Positions 9,925 through 20,423 are shown, numbered from the stretch's first letter. The stretch is DNA of 64,000 bases from Patella vulgata (GCF_932274485.2 NC_065886.2:35265501-35329500); one strand, 5' to 3'. The notes: generated by a model not told the origin, from the letters alone. Program-made: numbers and translations.

Positions 9925-12900
9925 TGAGAGATAGAGAGAGAGAGGAGGTTTAACGTCCACTCGACACAAACTTGGTCATTTCGTGACTAACATATGGTTC
10001 ACCTTTATTTTAATAATTCGCTTGCGCGTAGGGATCTTTAGTCATGAGACGAAACCGGAGGACCCGGAGAAAACCCACGAAGATGGACAGGCGACCCGAC
10101 TCTTTGTCACATACAACCGGGGGAATCGAAACCACGCCAGTTAACTCAATGGCAAACCTTATGATACAGCGCACACGCGCTAATCATTCAGCCATCCAAC
10201 TCTCTCCCCCCCCCCAAACTATTGACATACAATGTTGACTACGACGTATATTAGTTTACTAGTATTTCACCGAGCTATACACAATCTTGACCATAGTAGG
10301 TTATTATAGAATATTGACTATAGCAGTTTATTAGTATTTCACCAACTTATTACAAACAATATTGGCTATATTAGTTTATTAGTATTTCACCAAGTTAATA
10401 ATATACGATCTTGACTATAGTAGTTTATTAGTATTTCGCCAAACTAATAATATACAATCTTGACTATAGTAGTTTATTAGTATTTCACCAAGTTAATAAT
10501 ATACAATCTTGACTATAGTAGTTTATTAGTATTTCACGAACTAGTAATATACAATATTAACAGTAGTAGTACATTTATATGACATAGACCTACTCAGATA
10601 CAATATTTTACCCAATCCAGAAAGATATATCAAAGTTATTTGCATTTTTTCGGAAGATATCAATTTGTCCATGCTAAAATTGAATATTTTACTAAAGAAA
10701 TTAAAATAACAAGGGCAGATAATATCCCAGCTTAGATTTAATTGGTTTAAAAAGGGGACCATCAAAGAAATTGCAACGAAGATCATAGGTGGCTTATTAC
10801 GGTGCTACCGGGATCCCCTTTCCGGCTAGAACAGTGAATAAAAATGTAATAAGTGTAAGAGGAACGCACTACACGCAAACAAAGCTGATAAGAAAAACCT
10901 GTAAACAGGGCAAACCACAAAGACATTGCCAGAAATATACAACAAATATCAAATGAATTGAATGGATCTGATGACCACCCGTACGCGTACACGTCGCGGT
11001 ATGAATGCGTTTAAACGAAATATTAACGCGTTTAAACGAATTAGTTGTTTCGTTTTAACTAAATAATAAATTCGTTTAAACGAAATAATTAATTCGTGAT
11101 AAGGAAATATTAATTGGCTTTAACGAAATATTAACTCGTTTTAACGAAATGTTAATTCGTTTTAACGAAATATTAACTCGTTTTAACGAATATTAACTCG
11201 TATTAACGAAAACTTAATTCGTTTTAGCAAAATATTAATTCGTTTTAGCGAAATATTAATTCGTTTTAGCGAAATATTAATTCGTTTTAGCGAAATATTA
11301 ATTCGTTTTAGCGAAATATTGATTCATTTTAACAAAATACTTATTCGCGATGTTCGCGATTTTTAATGGATTAAAACACGATTACCATTTTGGTTTGTTT
11401 TGCCAAAATTTACAGACCTAATTATTAACAAAAAGTGGGTGGGTGTAACACCCCTCCCCCACCGCAGGGTGTCGGGGCATGCACCAAAATAAATAGTTGC
11501 TGTCTTTACGGTATAAGAAATAAACATGCCAAGTTCCAAGAAGATTCATTCAGAATTGCTGTCTGTAGACAATAAACACAAATATTGGGTGTGGCTCTAA
11601 CCCTGGGTGTTGGAGATGGAACAATATAAATAAGTACAACCCTGTTATTGAAGCGATTGTTATGCTGAATTTGAACACAATCTGTTCATAATTGCAACCT
11701 GTAGAGTATTTACAGGGTCGGGCATGAACCAAAAATAAAAGAGGTTATCTCTAGGGTATAAGGAATAAGTATGAAAGGTTTTCAAGATGATCCTTTAATA
11801 ATTCCAGCCTGTAGGCGACACAAAGAAAACAATGGGCGTGGCTCTGCCCCTGGGGTCGGGCATTCACCACAATAGGGATCATACATAGGGTATAAGGAAT
11901 AAGTATGCAAAGTTTCAAAAGGATCTTTTAAGAATTGTGGTCTGTAGGCGATACACAGACTCACACAAATATCCCAGGGGATCGGGCATGCATCAATAAT
12001 AATAGATGTCATCCTTAGAGTATAAAGAATAAGTATGGAAAGTCTTCAAGACGGTCAATTAAGAATAGCGGCCTGTAGGAGACACACAAAAAAATGGGCG
12101 TGACTCTGCGCCAAGGTCGAATGCATAAGTGTGCAAAGTTTCAAGTGAATCCGTTAAGAAATGAGACGTGTGCGTGGCTCTGCCCCTGGGGCTCGGCCAT
12201 GCACCAACAACAATAGGGATCAGTTAAGAATTGTTGCCTGTAGTCGACACATAGACACGCTCACACACACACCCCCACACACACACACCTACACACACAT
12301 TATCGTAGCAATGGTATTTGCCACCCGTGACTACATAATTTGATGGACATTTTCAATACATGTATATTCAATTTTGAACTATCATAGCAAGAAGGGCGAG
12401 CTCTTTCCTTAATATTACATAATGCATCCTTAATCTTAAATGAACAATGTCGTAAACATTAGAGTTGTTATACGACTTCTCTTACATATATTTGTAAAAT
12501 GAAACTTACTTTGTGTTTGTATTCAAGAAAGTCTGTTCTGATTCACTGTTTACAATAGCTAGAATAGAACCCATGTTTTCACAATTTCTCTCGGCTACAT
12601 CTCTCTGTACATTTTTATTTCTGATGATGTAGCATTTACCATTGACAGCATCGTGGATAGTACCTTGTAAACACGATGGCGGGGACAACGCACGTAAACC
12701 TTTTAAGAAACAACATGTATATATACAGCAATATTTCACAGCTTCCCGATAGAAAACACGTTTTTGGTAATTAATTGAATTAGTAAATCAAGGGGGTTAT
12801 ATTGTATTAAATTTACTTTCCCACGAAATTATTTATAGGGTAGTCATGTCCGGTAAAAGTATTTCAAATTTGGTATATATATATGGAAAGCAGAGACGCT

Positions 12901-14298
12901 CATGGGGCACCCACAGGACAGACATCTGAGGATTTCGCTAACCGGTCACCAATCTCCTCGAGTATGCGATATTTTGTATATTTGGAATATAGAGAAACTC
13001 AATCTTACTAGAATTAAGATATCTACACAAAACGTGGAAATACACCCACACCAGTTGAACTTATCCGAAAGGCACACCTAAAGTCGCAGAACTTAATATC
13101 GAAAGGGTTCATCCTCTCATAACCACAATGCTGTACACCAAATTTGAAAAGAATACACCAAAATCAGTAGCCTCTATCGAGCCAATTGTTGACGTATGGA
13201 CCCGCGAACCGACGGACAGAGTGACGACATAATGGTTACAGTGATAAGTTTTAATATTTAAATAAGCGACATTAGTGCATTACCGAGACAATCTATTTTT
13301 ACAAGTCGCTAAAAGCTGCACTGGAACCTAAAACGTCCACGCCTCATAAAACTACAGTTATCGGAAGCCGATAAGTAACCCTTCCATCCTGCTCGCGTTC
13401 CTGTTAACTAAATGCGAACCGAAGCCAAGAAGCCGCGACAAATGGTTTTAATCTCGCTCCGTCGCACCTTCACTTCGCTATGAGTTTCTGCGCGAAGGCG
13501 AGAAGACAGAACGTCGCGAATCTGCGACGGAGTGCAATTAGGACCAATTGTCGCCGCGGCGTCTTAGCTTCACCTTCGCACTTATTTAATGGTGAAGCAT
13601 GAAGGAGCGGAAGGCTACTTTGCAGAAAAGGGGCCCCCATCTCCCCTGTATTTAAATACAAGTACAACAAAATAACAATCGATGATAGAGAGATTTAGTC
13701 CATAATACATAATTACTCCACATACAAATTATATATTTAATCCTTCTATTACAATTAAATACATACTATTACCCCGCATATAAATTATATCTTTAATTCT
13801 TTCATTAAAATAACATACATGCCATCCAGCGTCATGTAGTTAATCCTTCTATTACAATTAAATTCATACTTACACGCATATAAAATATATCTTTATATGC
13901 TTATCAAATATATAAATCATCTTTAATCCTGCTATTACAATATAATACATACTTTCCCTGTATTTACATTATGTCATTAATCCTAAAATTACAATATAAT
14001 ATATACTTAACCTGTATATCTTTAATCCGGCTATTACAATATAATACATACTTGCCCTGTATTTACATTATGTCTTTAATCCTAAAATTACAATATACCA
14101 TACTACCCTGCATATAAATCATATCTTTAATCCCGCTATTACAATATAATATATATTTACCCTGTGTATAATTTATACCTTTAATCCTAAAGTTACAACC
14201 AAAATCATACTTACCCTGTAAATAATTTATAAATTATATCTTTGTCTATACTTACCCTGCACATAGATAGCAAGAACCAATACGGAAAAAACGAACAT
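6752..14298 (-). CDS. C-type lectin / PAN-domain protein, four-exon gene
   Basis: Four exons (14298-14256, 12699-12510, 9799-9573, 7002-6752) join with matching codon phases (1, 2, 1) and GT-AG borders to give about 236 residues. Exon 1 gives MFVFSVLVLAIYVQG, a signal peptide or the end of a membrane anchor; an in-frame Met at 14415 would add 39 residues and suggest a type II membrane form. Exons 2-3 form a C-type lectin fold: two N-terminal Cys, YWIG in place of the WIG motif, QPN at the sugar-site loop (EPN or QPD in classical members), and LWHDDEC in place of WND. Exon 4 is a Cys-rich PAN/apple-like domain. The domain pairing suggests an extracellular carbohydrate or microbe-binding role, by family knowledge only. 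Introns hold minisatellites, SINEs and a Tc1 element. Confidence 0.8.
7051..8577 (-). mobile_element. Tc1/mariner-family element, apparently intact
   Basis: A 1,527-bp element with identical 32-bp inverted ends (outermost bases CTATTCAAAAAAAGTAGGGG) flanked by TA on both sides, the expected target duplication. It encodes one uninterrupted transposase. It lies in intron 3 of the lectin/PAN gene in the same orientation as the gene. Identical ends and an open frame indicate a recent insertion. Confidence 0.95.
7265..8284 (-). CDS. Tc1-like transposase, DD34E
   Basis: A 339-residue frame that should catalyse cut-and-paste transposition in the nucleus. Residues 1-110 hold two helix-turn-helix segments for end binding, separated by a GRPR-type motif (PRSGRPRATT). 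The catalytic core shows Asp in VMFSDESRF, WGGI, a second Asp in FQDDNARCH and Glu in LSPIEHVWD; 34 residues lie between the second Asp of QDDN and the Glu, the classic Tc1 spacing. Length fits intact Tc1 proteins (about 340). It starts at the first Met after the left-end spacer and ends before the other terminal repeat. It has no introns or stops. The surrounding inverted ends match, so the element may still be autonomous. Confidence 0.93.
   Translation of the reverse strand: MRRLTQNERLRALGMLQIGTTQAVVARTMNVSQSVITRLWSRYRDTQSVQDRPRSGRPRATTQAQDRFIRTLALRNRVITANQISARLQTDTGVRVSGQTIRNRLHRGHLRARRPRVIPCLRDHHIQARRRWCRDRQHWDNRRWSNVMFSDESRFTVDFLDRRRRVWRRRNERFQDVNIIRHDRFGGGSVMVWGGITVAGRTALHVVAGRVTGQYYRDNILAVHVVPFARRHGRRFIFQDDNARCHRARIVTGYLQQQNITTLPWPALSPDLSPIEHVWDMHGQRLRQRQQRPANVQELAAALQQEYDNLDQNDLRRLIRSMPRRINACLANRGGFTRY
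8578..8949. other. Lectin intron 3, no recognisable feature
   Basis: AT-rich intron sequence; two similar stretches (TGAACTCCT..AGAG/AATAAGAAGTG..CATCA) near 8607 and 8697 hint at a local duplication of about 90 bp. Confidence 0.45.
8950..9120 (-). repeat. SINE family 2 copy with internal deletion
   Basis: Shows GTTGAACGTCCTACTTTTCTG joined to CTTCGGTTTTCGTATCATCC and GAACGACTAGACA; the central part of the family is missing. Confidence 0.65.
9236..9434. repeat. MITE-A fragment
   Basis: TTAAGATGCATTATGCAAGA at the left, then diverged inner family sequence (TATCAACTCTTTAGATCATCGGAT). The right end is missing; a SINE-2 fragment follows directly. Confidence 0.65.
9435..9548 (+). repeat. SINE family 2, 3' fragment
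   Basis: CATAGCACATTGTATGGCGTA, GCCCGTCTTCATTAG and AGGACGTAAAACCCC match the 3' part of the family. It ends 25 bp from lectin exon 3. Confidence 0.75.
9573..9799 (-). CDS. Lectin/PAN exon 3: second half of C-type lectin domain
   Basis: Acceptor TAATAG|GTCGG, donor CAAACAC|GTCAGT. Encodes SVKYWIGINDQE..YFYWYSTKKQPNDD..QPCVHM..KLWHDDECYNRENYICQ, covering the WIG, sugar-loop, WND-like and last-Cys regions. Calcium ligands are only partly conserved (QPN, WHD), so sugar binding is uncertain. The acceptor region is the apparent source of the minisatellite at 10215-10556. Confidence 0.85.
9888..10215 (-). repeat. SINE family 1 with GA microsatellite
   Basis: A near-complete minus-oriented copy: (GA)n of about 50 bp, GGTTTAACGTCCACTCGACA, the CGGAGGACCCGGAGAAAACC core, ATCGAAACCACGCC (B-box region) and CGCTAATCATTCAGCCATCC (A-box region). 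It lies between exon 3 of the lectin gene and the minisatellite derived from that exon's acceptor. Confidence 0.85.
10215..10556. repeat. Minisatellite (49-bp unit) resembling exon 3 acceptor
   Basis: AGTATTTCAC-type unit starts lie at 10261, 10333, 10381, 10430, 10479 and 10528, the last four spaced by 49 bp. Each contains AGTATTTCACC..AATATACAAT.TTGA, closely similar to 9786-9820, the acceptor and first bases of lectin exon 3. Confidence 0.8.
10557..11000. other. Lectin intron 2, no recognisable feature
   Basis: AT-rich; the reading frames have no domain or splice context. Confidence 0.45.
11001..11345. repeat. 21-bp tandem repeat array
   Basis: About 16 copies of a unit near AATTCGTTTTAGCGAAATATT, more diverged at the left (CGTTTAAACGAAATATTAACG) and nearly uniform at the right. 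Lies in lectin intron 2. Each unit is partly self-complementary (TTCGTTTNAACGAA). Confidence 0.9.
11440..12300. repeat. Diverged ~120-150-bp tandem repeats and CA tract
   Basis: Five to six units share GGGTGTGGCTCTNCCCC, GGGGTCGGGCATGCACCA, ATAGGGTATAAGGAATAAGT, ATGCAAAGTTTCAA and a CCTGTAGGCGACACA block. The array ends in a CA-rich tract (12255-12300). Reading frames inside are repeat-derived. Confidence 0.75.
12340..12433. repeat. MITE-A right-end fragment
   Basis: ATTACATAATGCATCCTTAA matches the right end of the MITE-A family with its TTAA; the rest is truncated. Confidence 0.55.
12510..12699 (-). CDS. Lectin/PAN exon 2: first half of C-type lectin domain
   Basis: Acceptor TTTCTTAAAAG|GTTTA, donor CACAAA|GTAAGT. 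Encodes LRALSPPSC..GKCYII..AERNCENMGSILAIVNSESEQTF: the usual Cys, the helix with conserved A.xxC, the GxxLAxVxSxxE block and the following F. The 190-nt length and phases 1 to 2 fit both neighbours. Confidence 0.85.
12740..13700. other. Lectin intron 1, GC-richer repeat-like patch
   Basis: Mostly unassigned. The patch at 13380-13620 is more GC-rich, with several short inverted motifs (CGCGAAGGCGAGAAG, CTTCACTTCGCT, GTCGCGAATCTGCGACGG), like the edges of a foldback element, but no ends could be set. Confidence 0.4.
13715..14260. repeat. Minisatellite built from the exon 1 splice-donor region
   Basis: On the minus strand about nine units each carry a copy resembling the donor CAGG|GTAAGTATG followed by AAAGATATAATTTATA. 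Plus-strand landmarks (CTTACCCTG and variants) lie at 14251 (the real donor), 14210, 14156, 14102, 14051, 14006, 13952, 13869 and 13768. Spacing is mostly 40-58 bp. Copies become more diverged away from the exon. Confidence 0.85.
14256..14298 (-). CDS. Lectin/PAN exon 1: signal peptide
   Basis: Encodes a short hydrophobic segment FVFSVLVLAIYVQG. The donor reads CAGG|GTAAGTAT on the minus strand and leaves one base of the next codon. The downstream intron begins immediately with tandem copies of this donor region. Which Met is used cannot be settled from sequence alone. Confidence 0.75.
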
Positions 14299-14651
14299 AT
14301 TCAACAGCGACTGAACCCAATTAGAAACTGATAATTTTATACGAGTTTGTTTGAAACAGTTAATGTGTGTTTGGGGCATTTCTTGCTTCTGCGCGCTAGA
14401 TGTAAATAAAGACATTTGAATAATTAATGAATTAAAAAGGACTAGAATTACTATAGTAATGCTTAAATATCGACTGAATACATTCCATAGCTAGGTAATG
14501 ATCCAACAATTGACTTACACATTGATTAAAAATAATGATTAACAATGCATCAATATACATTATTATTATTAAAGCTGTGTTCCTGCGGTAAAACTTACGC
14601 GGTACCGGTTGGTAATGGTAACCAAAGTGAAGCGCACAACTGTTAATTCAT

Positions 14652-15390
14652 TTAAAGATACATTACGTAAGACCTAAATTTACCCGTTGTAGGTTTTTTT
14701 TTCCTGGCTTCAAATTTTATATTAAGCATTATTTACAAGGGCTGGCTGAAAAGTTCTAAGTCTGAAAGGGATAGAAATAAGCTTTTGCCACCAATAAGTA
14801 CAATCATTGAATGAATCATTCACATAAGACTCCAACTGTGGTGTTACTATTGTCTTCGTACTAGACCATCAGGTGAACCTACCCATTGAAATCATTAAAA
14901 ATGGACAAAACTGGTTATATGGCAGTCATCAAGTACCTGCAACCGAAAAAACTAACCCCAACACGTTAGGGGAAGGCACCCCTTCTTTTTCACAATAAAG
15001 AAGTGTGCTGCGAAATTTAAGCGTGGCAGATGGGGCCTTTGCGATGTAACTATGATCAGATATGTTTCAATAAATGAAAAAGGAACTATCCGTTCATCAT
15101 TGTCCTAGTAATGATGTCGCCATGTCAGCTGTGATCGATATTTTTTAGGGTGGCTGAAGAAAATTTCTTCCTGAACGGCATCCAGGCCATGCAACATTGT
15201 TGACAAAAGTGTGTACTCCTTAGAACTATTCCGCCAGCCCCATGACTGTGTTATTAAATGCATTATTCGATACGAATAAACTATTTTGAACGAAATATTC
15301 AATACATTTATCATTATATACTTTTAAACCGTTAATAGCGAGAACTGTCAGCTCGTTTTTTTTTTTCAATCTTACATAATGCATCTTTAA
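14652..15390. mobile_element. MITE-A copy split by a mariner remnant
   Basis: Left end TTAAAGATACATTACGTAAGA and right end TCTTACATAATGCATCTTTAA are the MITE-A termini with TTAA. A mariner-type remnant occupies 14739-15241. The order of insertion follows from the nesting. Confidence 0.8.
14739..15241 (+). mobile_element. mariner (DD34D-type) internal-deletion remnant
   Basis: Inverted ends GGGCTGGCTGAAAAGTTCTA and (right, reversed) GGGCTGGCGGAATAGTTCTA bound about 503 bp. Inside, 14900-14960 encodes MDKTGYMAVIKYLQPKKLTP, like a mariner N-terminus, and 15130-15215 encodes VAEENFFLNGIQAMQHC, like the C-terminus. The catalytic core is deleted and stops are present. A TA duplication was not clear. 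Confidence 0.7.
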
Positions 15391-15399
15391 GTACATGTA

Positions 15400-15712
15400 G
15401 ATATACTTCAGGGCGATCTAAGTGATATAGAATGGTGCCATAGTTTCCAGGGAGACTAACGGCAAATGAAACGTCAGGTTGGTATGTAACTCTGAATAGA
15501 CGCATTGCATAAAATTTGCCAAATGTTTTTACTGAATATTTGTGACCACATCTCCAACTTTACCTGAGGAATAAGGCTCGTTCCCAAACACATAATTGAA
15601 CCCAGGAAATGTTCTTAAAAACGCAACCTGACTTCTGCTATAGTAATGTGTTCTCCATGATTTTCATGTAACTCATGCTGCACGTGCTGTTCACCGGGAG
15701 CAGCCCTATAAA
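15400..15712. other. 5' flank of Tc1 relic
   Basis: Contains AACGTCAG near 15471, which pairs with the reverse complement at about 16808-16818 and could belong to eroded terminal repeats of the element at 15713. No exact boundary is visible. Confidence 0.35.
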
Positions 15713-16649
15713 ATGCACCCACATCCCTGGTTGAATCATTCACACTACAACGTCAGCGGCATTCCACGACTCACTACAGCTCAGAGGAACCAGGCGCTTA
15801 GAAGACTTGACGCTGGGCACACTGCCCAAGCTGTTGCCAATCACTTCCCGGTCAGTGTTCGGATCATCTACAGGCTTCAGCAACGCTTTCGGGCCACCAA
15901 AACCACGGATGATCGTCCCCGAACTGGTAGACCAAGGGTTACCACAAGGCGACAAGACCGCCATGTTGTGCGACAGCACGTGCAGAATCCCTTCACACAG
16001 GCATCTGAGACAGCACGTCAGACAGTGGGAACACACAGAAGACCCATCAGTACCGATACTGTGCGCCGACGTCTCACCAGAGAGAACATCCATTGCCGTA
16101 GATCTTACCGTGGACCTATCCTCACCCCTCGCCATCGAAGTGAACGTCTACAGTTTGCCCAACAACACCAGAACATGCGACACAGGCAATGGAGAGCTGT
16201 TCTGTTCACAGATGAGAGTCGGTATTGCGTACCAACTGCAGATGACAGGACCAGAATATGGCGTCGACGTGGCCAGCGTTAATCTGACCATTGAGCCATG
16301 GAGAGGAGGCGGCATAACAGCAGTGCGTCATCGAAACAACGTTTTCCAGCATGACAACGCCCGTGCTCATACCGCCAGAGTTACTCGGGACTTTCTACAC
16401 CAGAACTGTGTCAACGTTATGCACTGGCCAGCCCTTAGTCCGGACTTAAACCCGATTGAACATCTTTGGGATGAAATTCTGAAGAGACTTATTAACGTCG
16501 TACCGAGACCAAACACAGCCGATGGATTGCGCAAGGCTTTTCTGAAGTGTGGTTCCAGGTGCCAATGGCGTTCATCAATCGTCTGGTCCACTCCATGTAC
16601 AGACACTGCGCTGCTGTTATTGACACTCGTGGTGGACACCAGATACTGA
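15713..16649 (+). pseudogene. Damaged Tc1-like transposase
   Basis: The first 190 residues are an open frame with Tc1 helix-turn-helix regions (TTAQRNQALRRLDAGHTAQAV), a GRPR motif (RTGRPRVTT), and the first catalytic Asp in AVLFTDESRY followed by WRRRGQR. The frame then stops; the remainder continues in another frame with WRGGG, the second Asp in VFQHDNARAH, and WPALSPDLNPIEHLWDE with the catalytic Glu. Between the two about 35-45 residues (the WGGI region) are missing, and the C-terminus is shifted again. It is therefore an inactive DNA transposon with an internal deletion and frame changes. Terminal repeats are unclear; the element probably spans about 15420-16840. Confidence 0.85.
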
Positions 16650-16840
16650 TGTATAGACTGTGTACAGACTCTAAACCTTCTCGAAATGACTTGGAATTGT
16701 GATAAATTAATCACTATAATGTGTCAACATACTGTTCACAAAAAATTCCTTTGTTTCATTTTCTAGAATGATTTGATTAAAGTGCCTCTCTGATCTTGAA
16801 ATCGTACTGACGTTTTTTTGATGTTTAGTATATAATAATT

Positions 16841-17200
16841 ATCCTTTTCTGAGTCTACTAGATAGTTATATTTATTGATATCACATATTCGTGACGAGTG
16901 GGATCAGTGATCACTATAAGTATTACTATATTTGTTGAGAGGTATAGCAAGTTCGATTGTACTACATGTATATGGACCAAAAACCGTTATTGTCATCACC
17001 ATCTTGGAATTGTAACGTCTTATTGCCAAATGAACAGGAATGCCAAGTTTATTATCAAACCTTTAGTCTCTGTCTCCAAGAACGCCCTAGTCTTCAACGT
17101 AAGGGGGTCTGTGGATTTATAAAAAAACATAGATGTGATCATTGAAGACACAAAGAGTGTTGGATATTGAACAGGCAATGCAAACAGTTTTTTCGGAAAT
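16841..17200 (+). CDS. Possible Cys-rich exon or small ORF
   Basis: From ATG at 16969 (MYMDQKPLL) the plus strand stays open to 17143 and encodes about 58 residues containing five Cys (CNVL, ECQVYY, LCLQERP, VCGF, RCDH-stop). I do not recognise a family. No signal peptide or strong upstream acceptor is visible, so it may be a terminal exon of an unseen gene or chance. Confidence 0.3.
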
Positions 17201-17777
17201 GAGAGTTCTTAAATTAATTTCATGGGCGTTGACATCTTCTTTAGGGTCAGTTACCCCCCCCCCCCCCTTAGACTTTCTATAAGCTAGCCAATGACCCAGT
17301 TATTCTCAAATGTTGACAACCCATACAGACTATTCGTATAATATTTGTCTGAATGACCACGGAGCCTTGTTGTCGGTGTGAAATCATGAGAAACCAATGT
17401 AAACTTCAAATACCTATAAGCTAAAGTCAGAATGGAATAAATGATGACATGTTGGATGTGTTATACGTACTAGCATTCTGCCTGCACTCGACACTGATCG
17501 AGGTCAAGTAATTATTATAAATAATTGACGAATACGATACTTCAAAAGAATCTATAACTTCCTTGTCTTTATTATCCATCGGTTTTGTAAAATGAAAGAA
17601 AGCAATATTGCGATCAATAAGTATTGTTATGGATATCGAAGATTATCTGTTTGTGGAACGGGTAGTATGACACATCTTATACATATTTAATATCGGGTAA
17701 CTGAGAACAAAATGAGTACACAATTTAAAGTGGAATAATTAACAAAGTATGTTGTACCATATGGATGTTTTTAATAA
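17201..17777. other. No recognisable feature; poly-C tract
   Basis: A run of 14 C lies at about 17257-17270. The rest is AT-rich and unassigned. Confidence 0.5.
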
Positions 17778-18152
17778 TGTTACGACCACAAGGCTCCTGT
17801 CCACATGGCCTACTCTTTCGTAACTCGTAGGGGTGTTACATGTTAACCGGAACCAGAGAATAATGATATAAATATAAAACAACATGATAACATTTCATCC
17901 CCATCTTTATTAGAGTCTACTCCACGTGCTACCCAAAATACAAGAGACTTGACAATCTCGACTAACATGGGAGGTTACTACAATAATGGACTTAGGTAAT
18001 CAGACCAATATTTTCATACCGCGTTAGTATTTAAAGGAGAGAGAACTCAAACCAGCGGTGGCCTAAAAAAAAGTAGCAAAATTTATAAAACCTTCGGAAT
18101 TTCTACCATAACCATCGGCATTTCCACCATAAGCTTCGGCATTTCCACCATA

Positions 18153-18482
18153 TGTTACGACCACAGGGCTCCTGTTCACATGGCCCACTCTTTCGTAACT
18201 CGTAGGGGTGTTACAGGTTAACCGTAACCAGAGAATAATGATATAAATATAAAACAACATGATAACAGCTCATCCCCATCTTTATTAGCGTCTACTCCAC
18301 GTGCTTCCCAAATACAAGAGACTTGACAATCTCGACTAACAAGGGAGGTTACTACAATAATGGACTTCGGTAATCAGACCAATATATTCATACAGCGTTA
18401 GTATTTAAAGGAGAGAGAACCATAACAATAAATGTAAACCAGAACTAAACTATGCAAGGTGTGTCGACTTGACATCGCTACA
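18153..18482 (-). repeat. LTR, complete (3' LTR of the main copy)
   Basis: 330 bp beginning TGTTACGACC and ending ATCGCTACA on the plus strand, i.e. TG...CA. Shared with the copies at 17778 and 20167. Confidence 0.8.
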
Positions 18483-20423
18483 TCACCCTCGCCTCAAAAT
18501 TATGAGTTACACCCGAATGACGAAGCTGTAAGACAGTCGTTCGTTTCAAAGCCTGGAAATGGCATTCATTTTGATCAGGCATAAAGTGCAAATAACAGGT
18601 CTAACAATATCTCATATGATGTGATAAGTATCGATACAAAATAACGTATAAAGTAGAAACAATGAACGTGATAACATTCACAATAATTTTAGGATTCAAG
18701 GGGTTAATATTAACATATCAGAACTATAAAGAGTTAAACTTAACACTTTCAAATAATATAACATACAAAATCAACTATTAACATTTTTACGGTGTATCTA
18801 CAGCGGGTGACAGTTATATTATAACAGGTTGTGGCTTACTATAAACCAGTGGAATAATGGGTTATCCAAGAATCCTACAGAGTACACAAGTTATGCCATC
18901 ATCCCTTTACGTCTCATAATACTACTACACTACATTGTATGTTCATTCTAATTTTCACAAATATCAACCTGTACAGTGTGCATAGTTAAATGTTATTTTC
19001 ACAACTAACATTGTAAACATTATCAGATTAACAAGTAGAGCTTATTTGGGCACTTTATATTTAGATATAATTTCGAAGTTTTTGTAAATTTATGATCAAA
19101 TTATCACTTAATATCATAAATAAAGCTTGTGAAGTACTCAACTTGAACAATCATAAATAGCACATGTAACATCAAAACCATTCTTCAAATAACATAGGCC
19201 TCCCTAAAACATCATTTACAACGTATTTTAAATTAACAGTACAATACAAGACATTAGGAACACAAAACAATTTTCATCCATCGTCTTTTCCAGATAGGTA
19301 TTTTATCATGGGTTTCTGTCACAAGCTTTCGTTTTGAAATAGAAAAAAAGTCTCAAGAAAAGATCACGCTTTGCTAAAAGCGCCGGGAATATATACTTGG
19401 TTACGATTCGCGAGATAACTCCTGGTGTCCGTCACGTTTGTGGTGCAATTTCACATGTACTCTACATTACAGAGTTTTTCGGTTTTTTTGGGGTTTTTTT
19501 AAAACTATATAATACGTACCAGGCCAAGGCCTAAGTAGCCATCTAGTCTGTCCAACTAAAAGTTTTAAAACATGTTTTTAGAAAAATACCGTGTCACCAA
19601 CTAAAAATGTTGGGGCAACAGCTCCCAATTTAAATTTCTCTTCCTCCATAATCTGATTTTGATCCCGAAGCGTTGGTATCGAAGCCTTTCAAGCACTTTG
19701 AATTTATGTCAATAATGTTAAGTTTCTAAGTTCTCTTGATCACGCATGGTTCGACACCATAACTGCTGTTCAATCAACCATGAACTAGCTGTCTGTCTCG
19801 CAATAAAATGTTCCATAAAATGGTGATAGACACGAGCAGAATTTAATTTCACCTGTTCGGCCAAACCATTGAACCACAGCGGCGCTTCTCCCTGGAGTAA
19901 CATTAGTAACAACATCATTGCAGCACCGATTAGTTCATTTCGGATACTTTGTAAAACGACCCATGCCTGGAATCGGTTCAGCCATATTCGAGCATCTTCA
20001 TTTGGCGTTCCAAAAAACTCTCAATCTTTATATTTCCACCGGTAGCCAATTTGTTATCACTCAAACCAGCGGTGGCCTCAAAAAAAGTAGCAAAATTTAT
20101 AAAACCATCGTAATTTCTACCATAACCATCGGCATTTCCACCATAACCTTCGGCATTTCCACCATATGTTACGACCACAGGGCTCCTGTCCACATGGTCC
20201 ACTCTTTCGTAACTCGTATCGGTGTTACAGGTTAACCGGACCCAGAGAATAATGATATAAATATAAAACAACATGATAACAGTTCATCCCCATCTTTATT
20301 AGCGTCTACTCCACGTGCTACCTAAATACAAGAGACTTGACAATCTCGACTAACAAGGGAGGTTACTACAATAATGGACATCGGTAATCAGACCAATATA
20401 TTCAAACCGCGTTAGTATTTAAA

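Noticed and set aside
9544-9969. Long frame starting with a Ser/Leu repeat upstream of lectin exon 3
   Set aside because: The first half is a translated GA microsatellite and intron; only 9573-9799 is exon.
11001-11345. Regular 21-bp repeats that could be mistaken for a CRISPR array
   Set aside because: Units abut without spacers and lie in a eukaryotic intron; it is a simple minisatellite.
9236-12433. MITE-A left and right ends flanking lectin exon 3, as if the exon were inside one element
   Set aside because: Each piece has its own truncated interior, so two independent fragments are more likely.
15740-16135. 131-codon minus-strand frame opposite the Tc1 relic
   Set aside because: Antisense shadow of the transposase; no domain.
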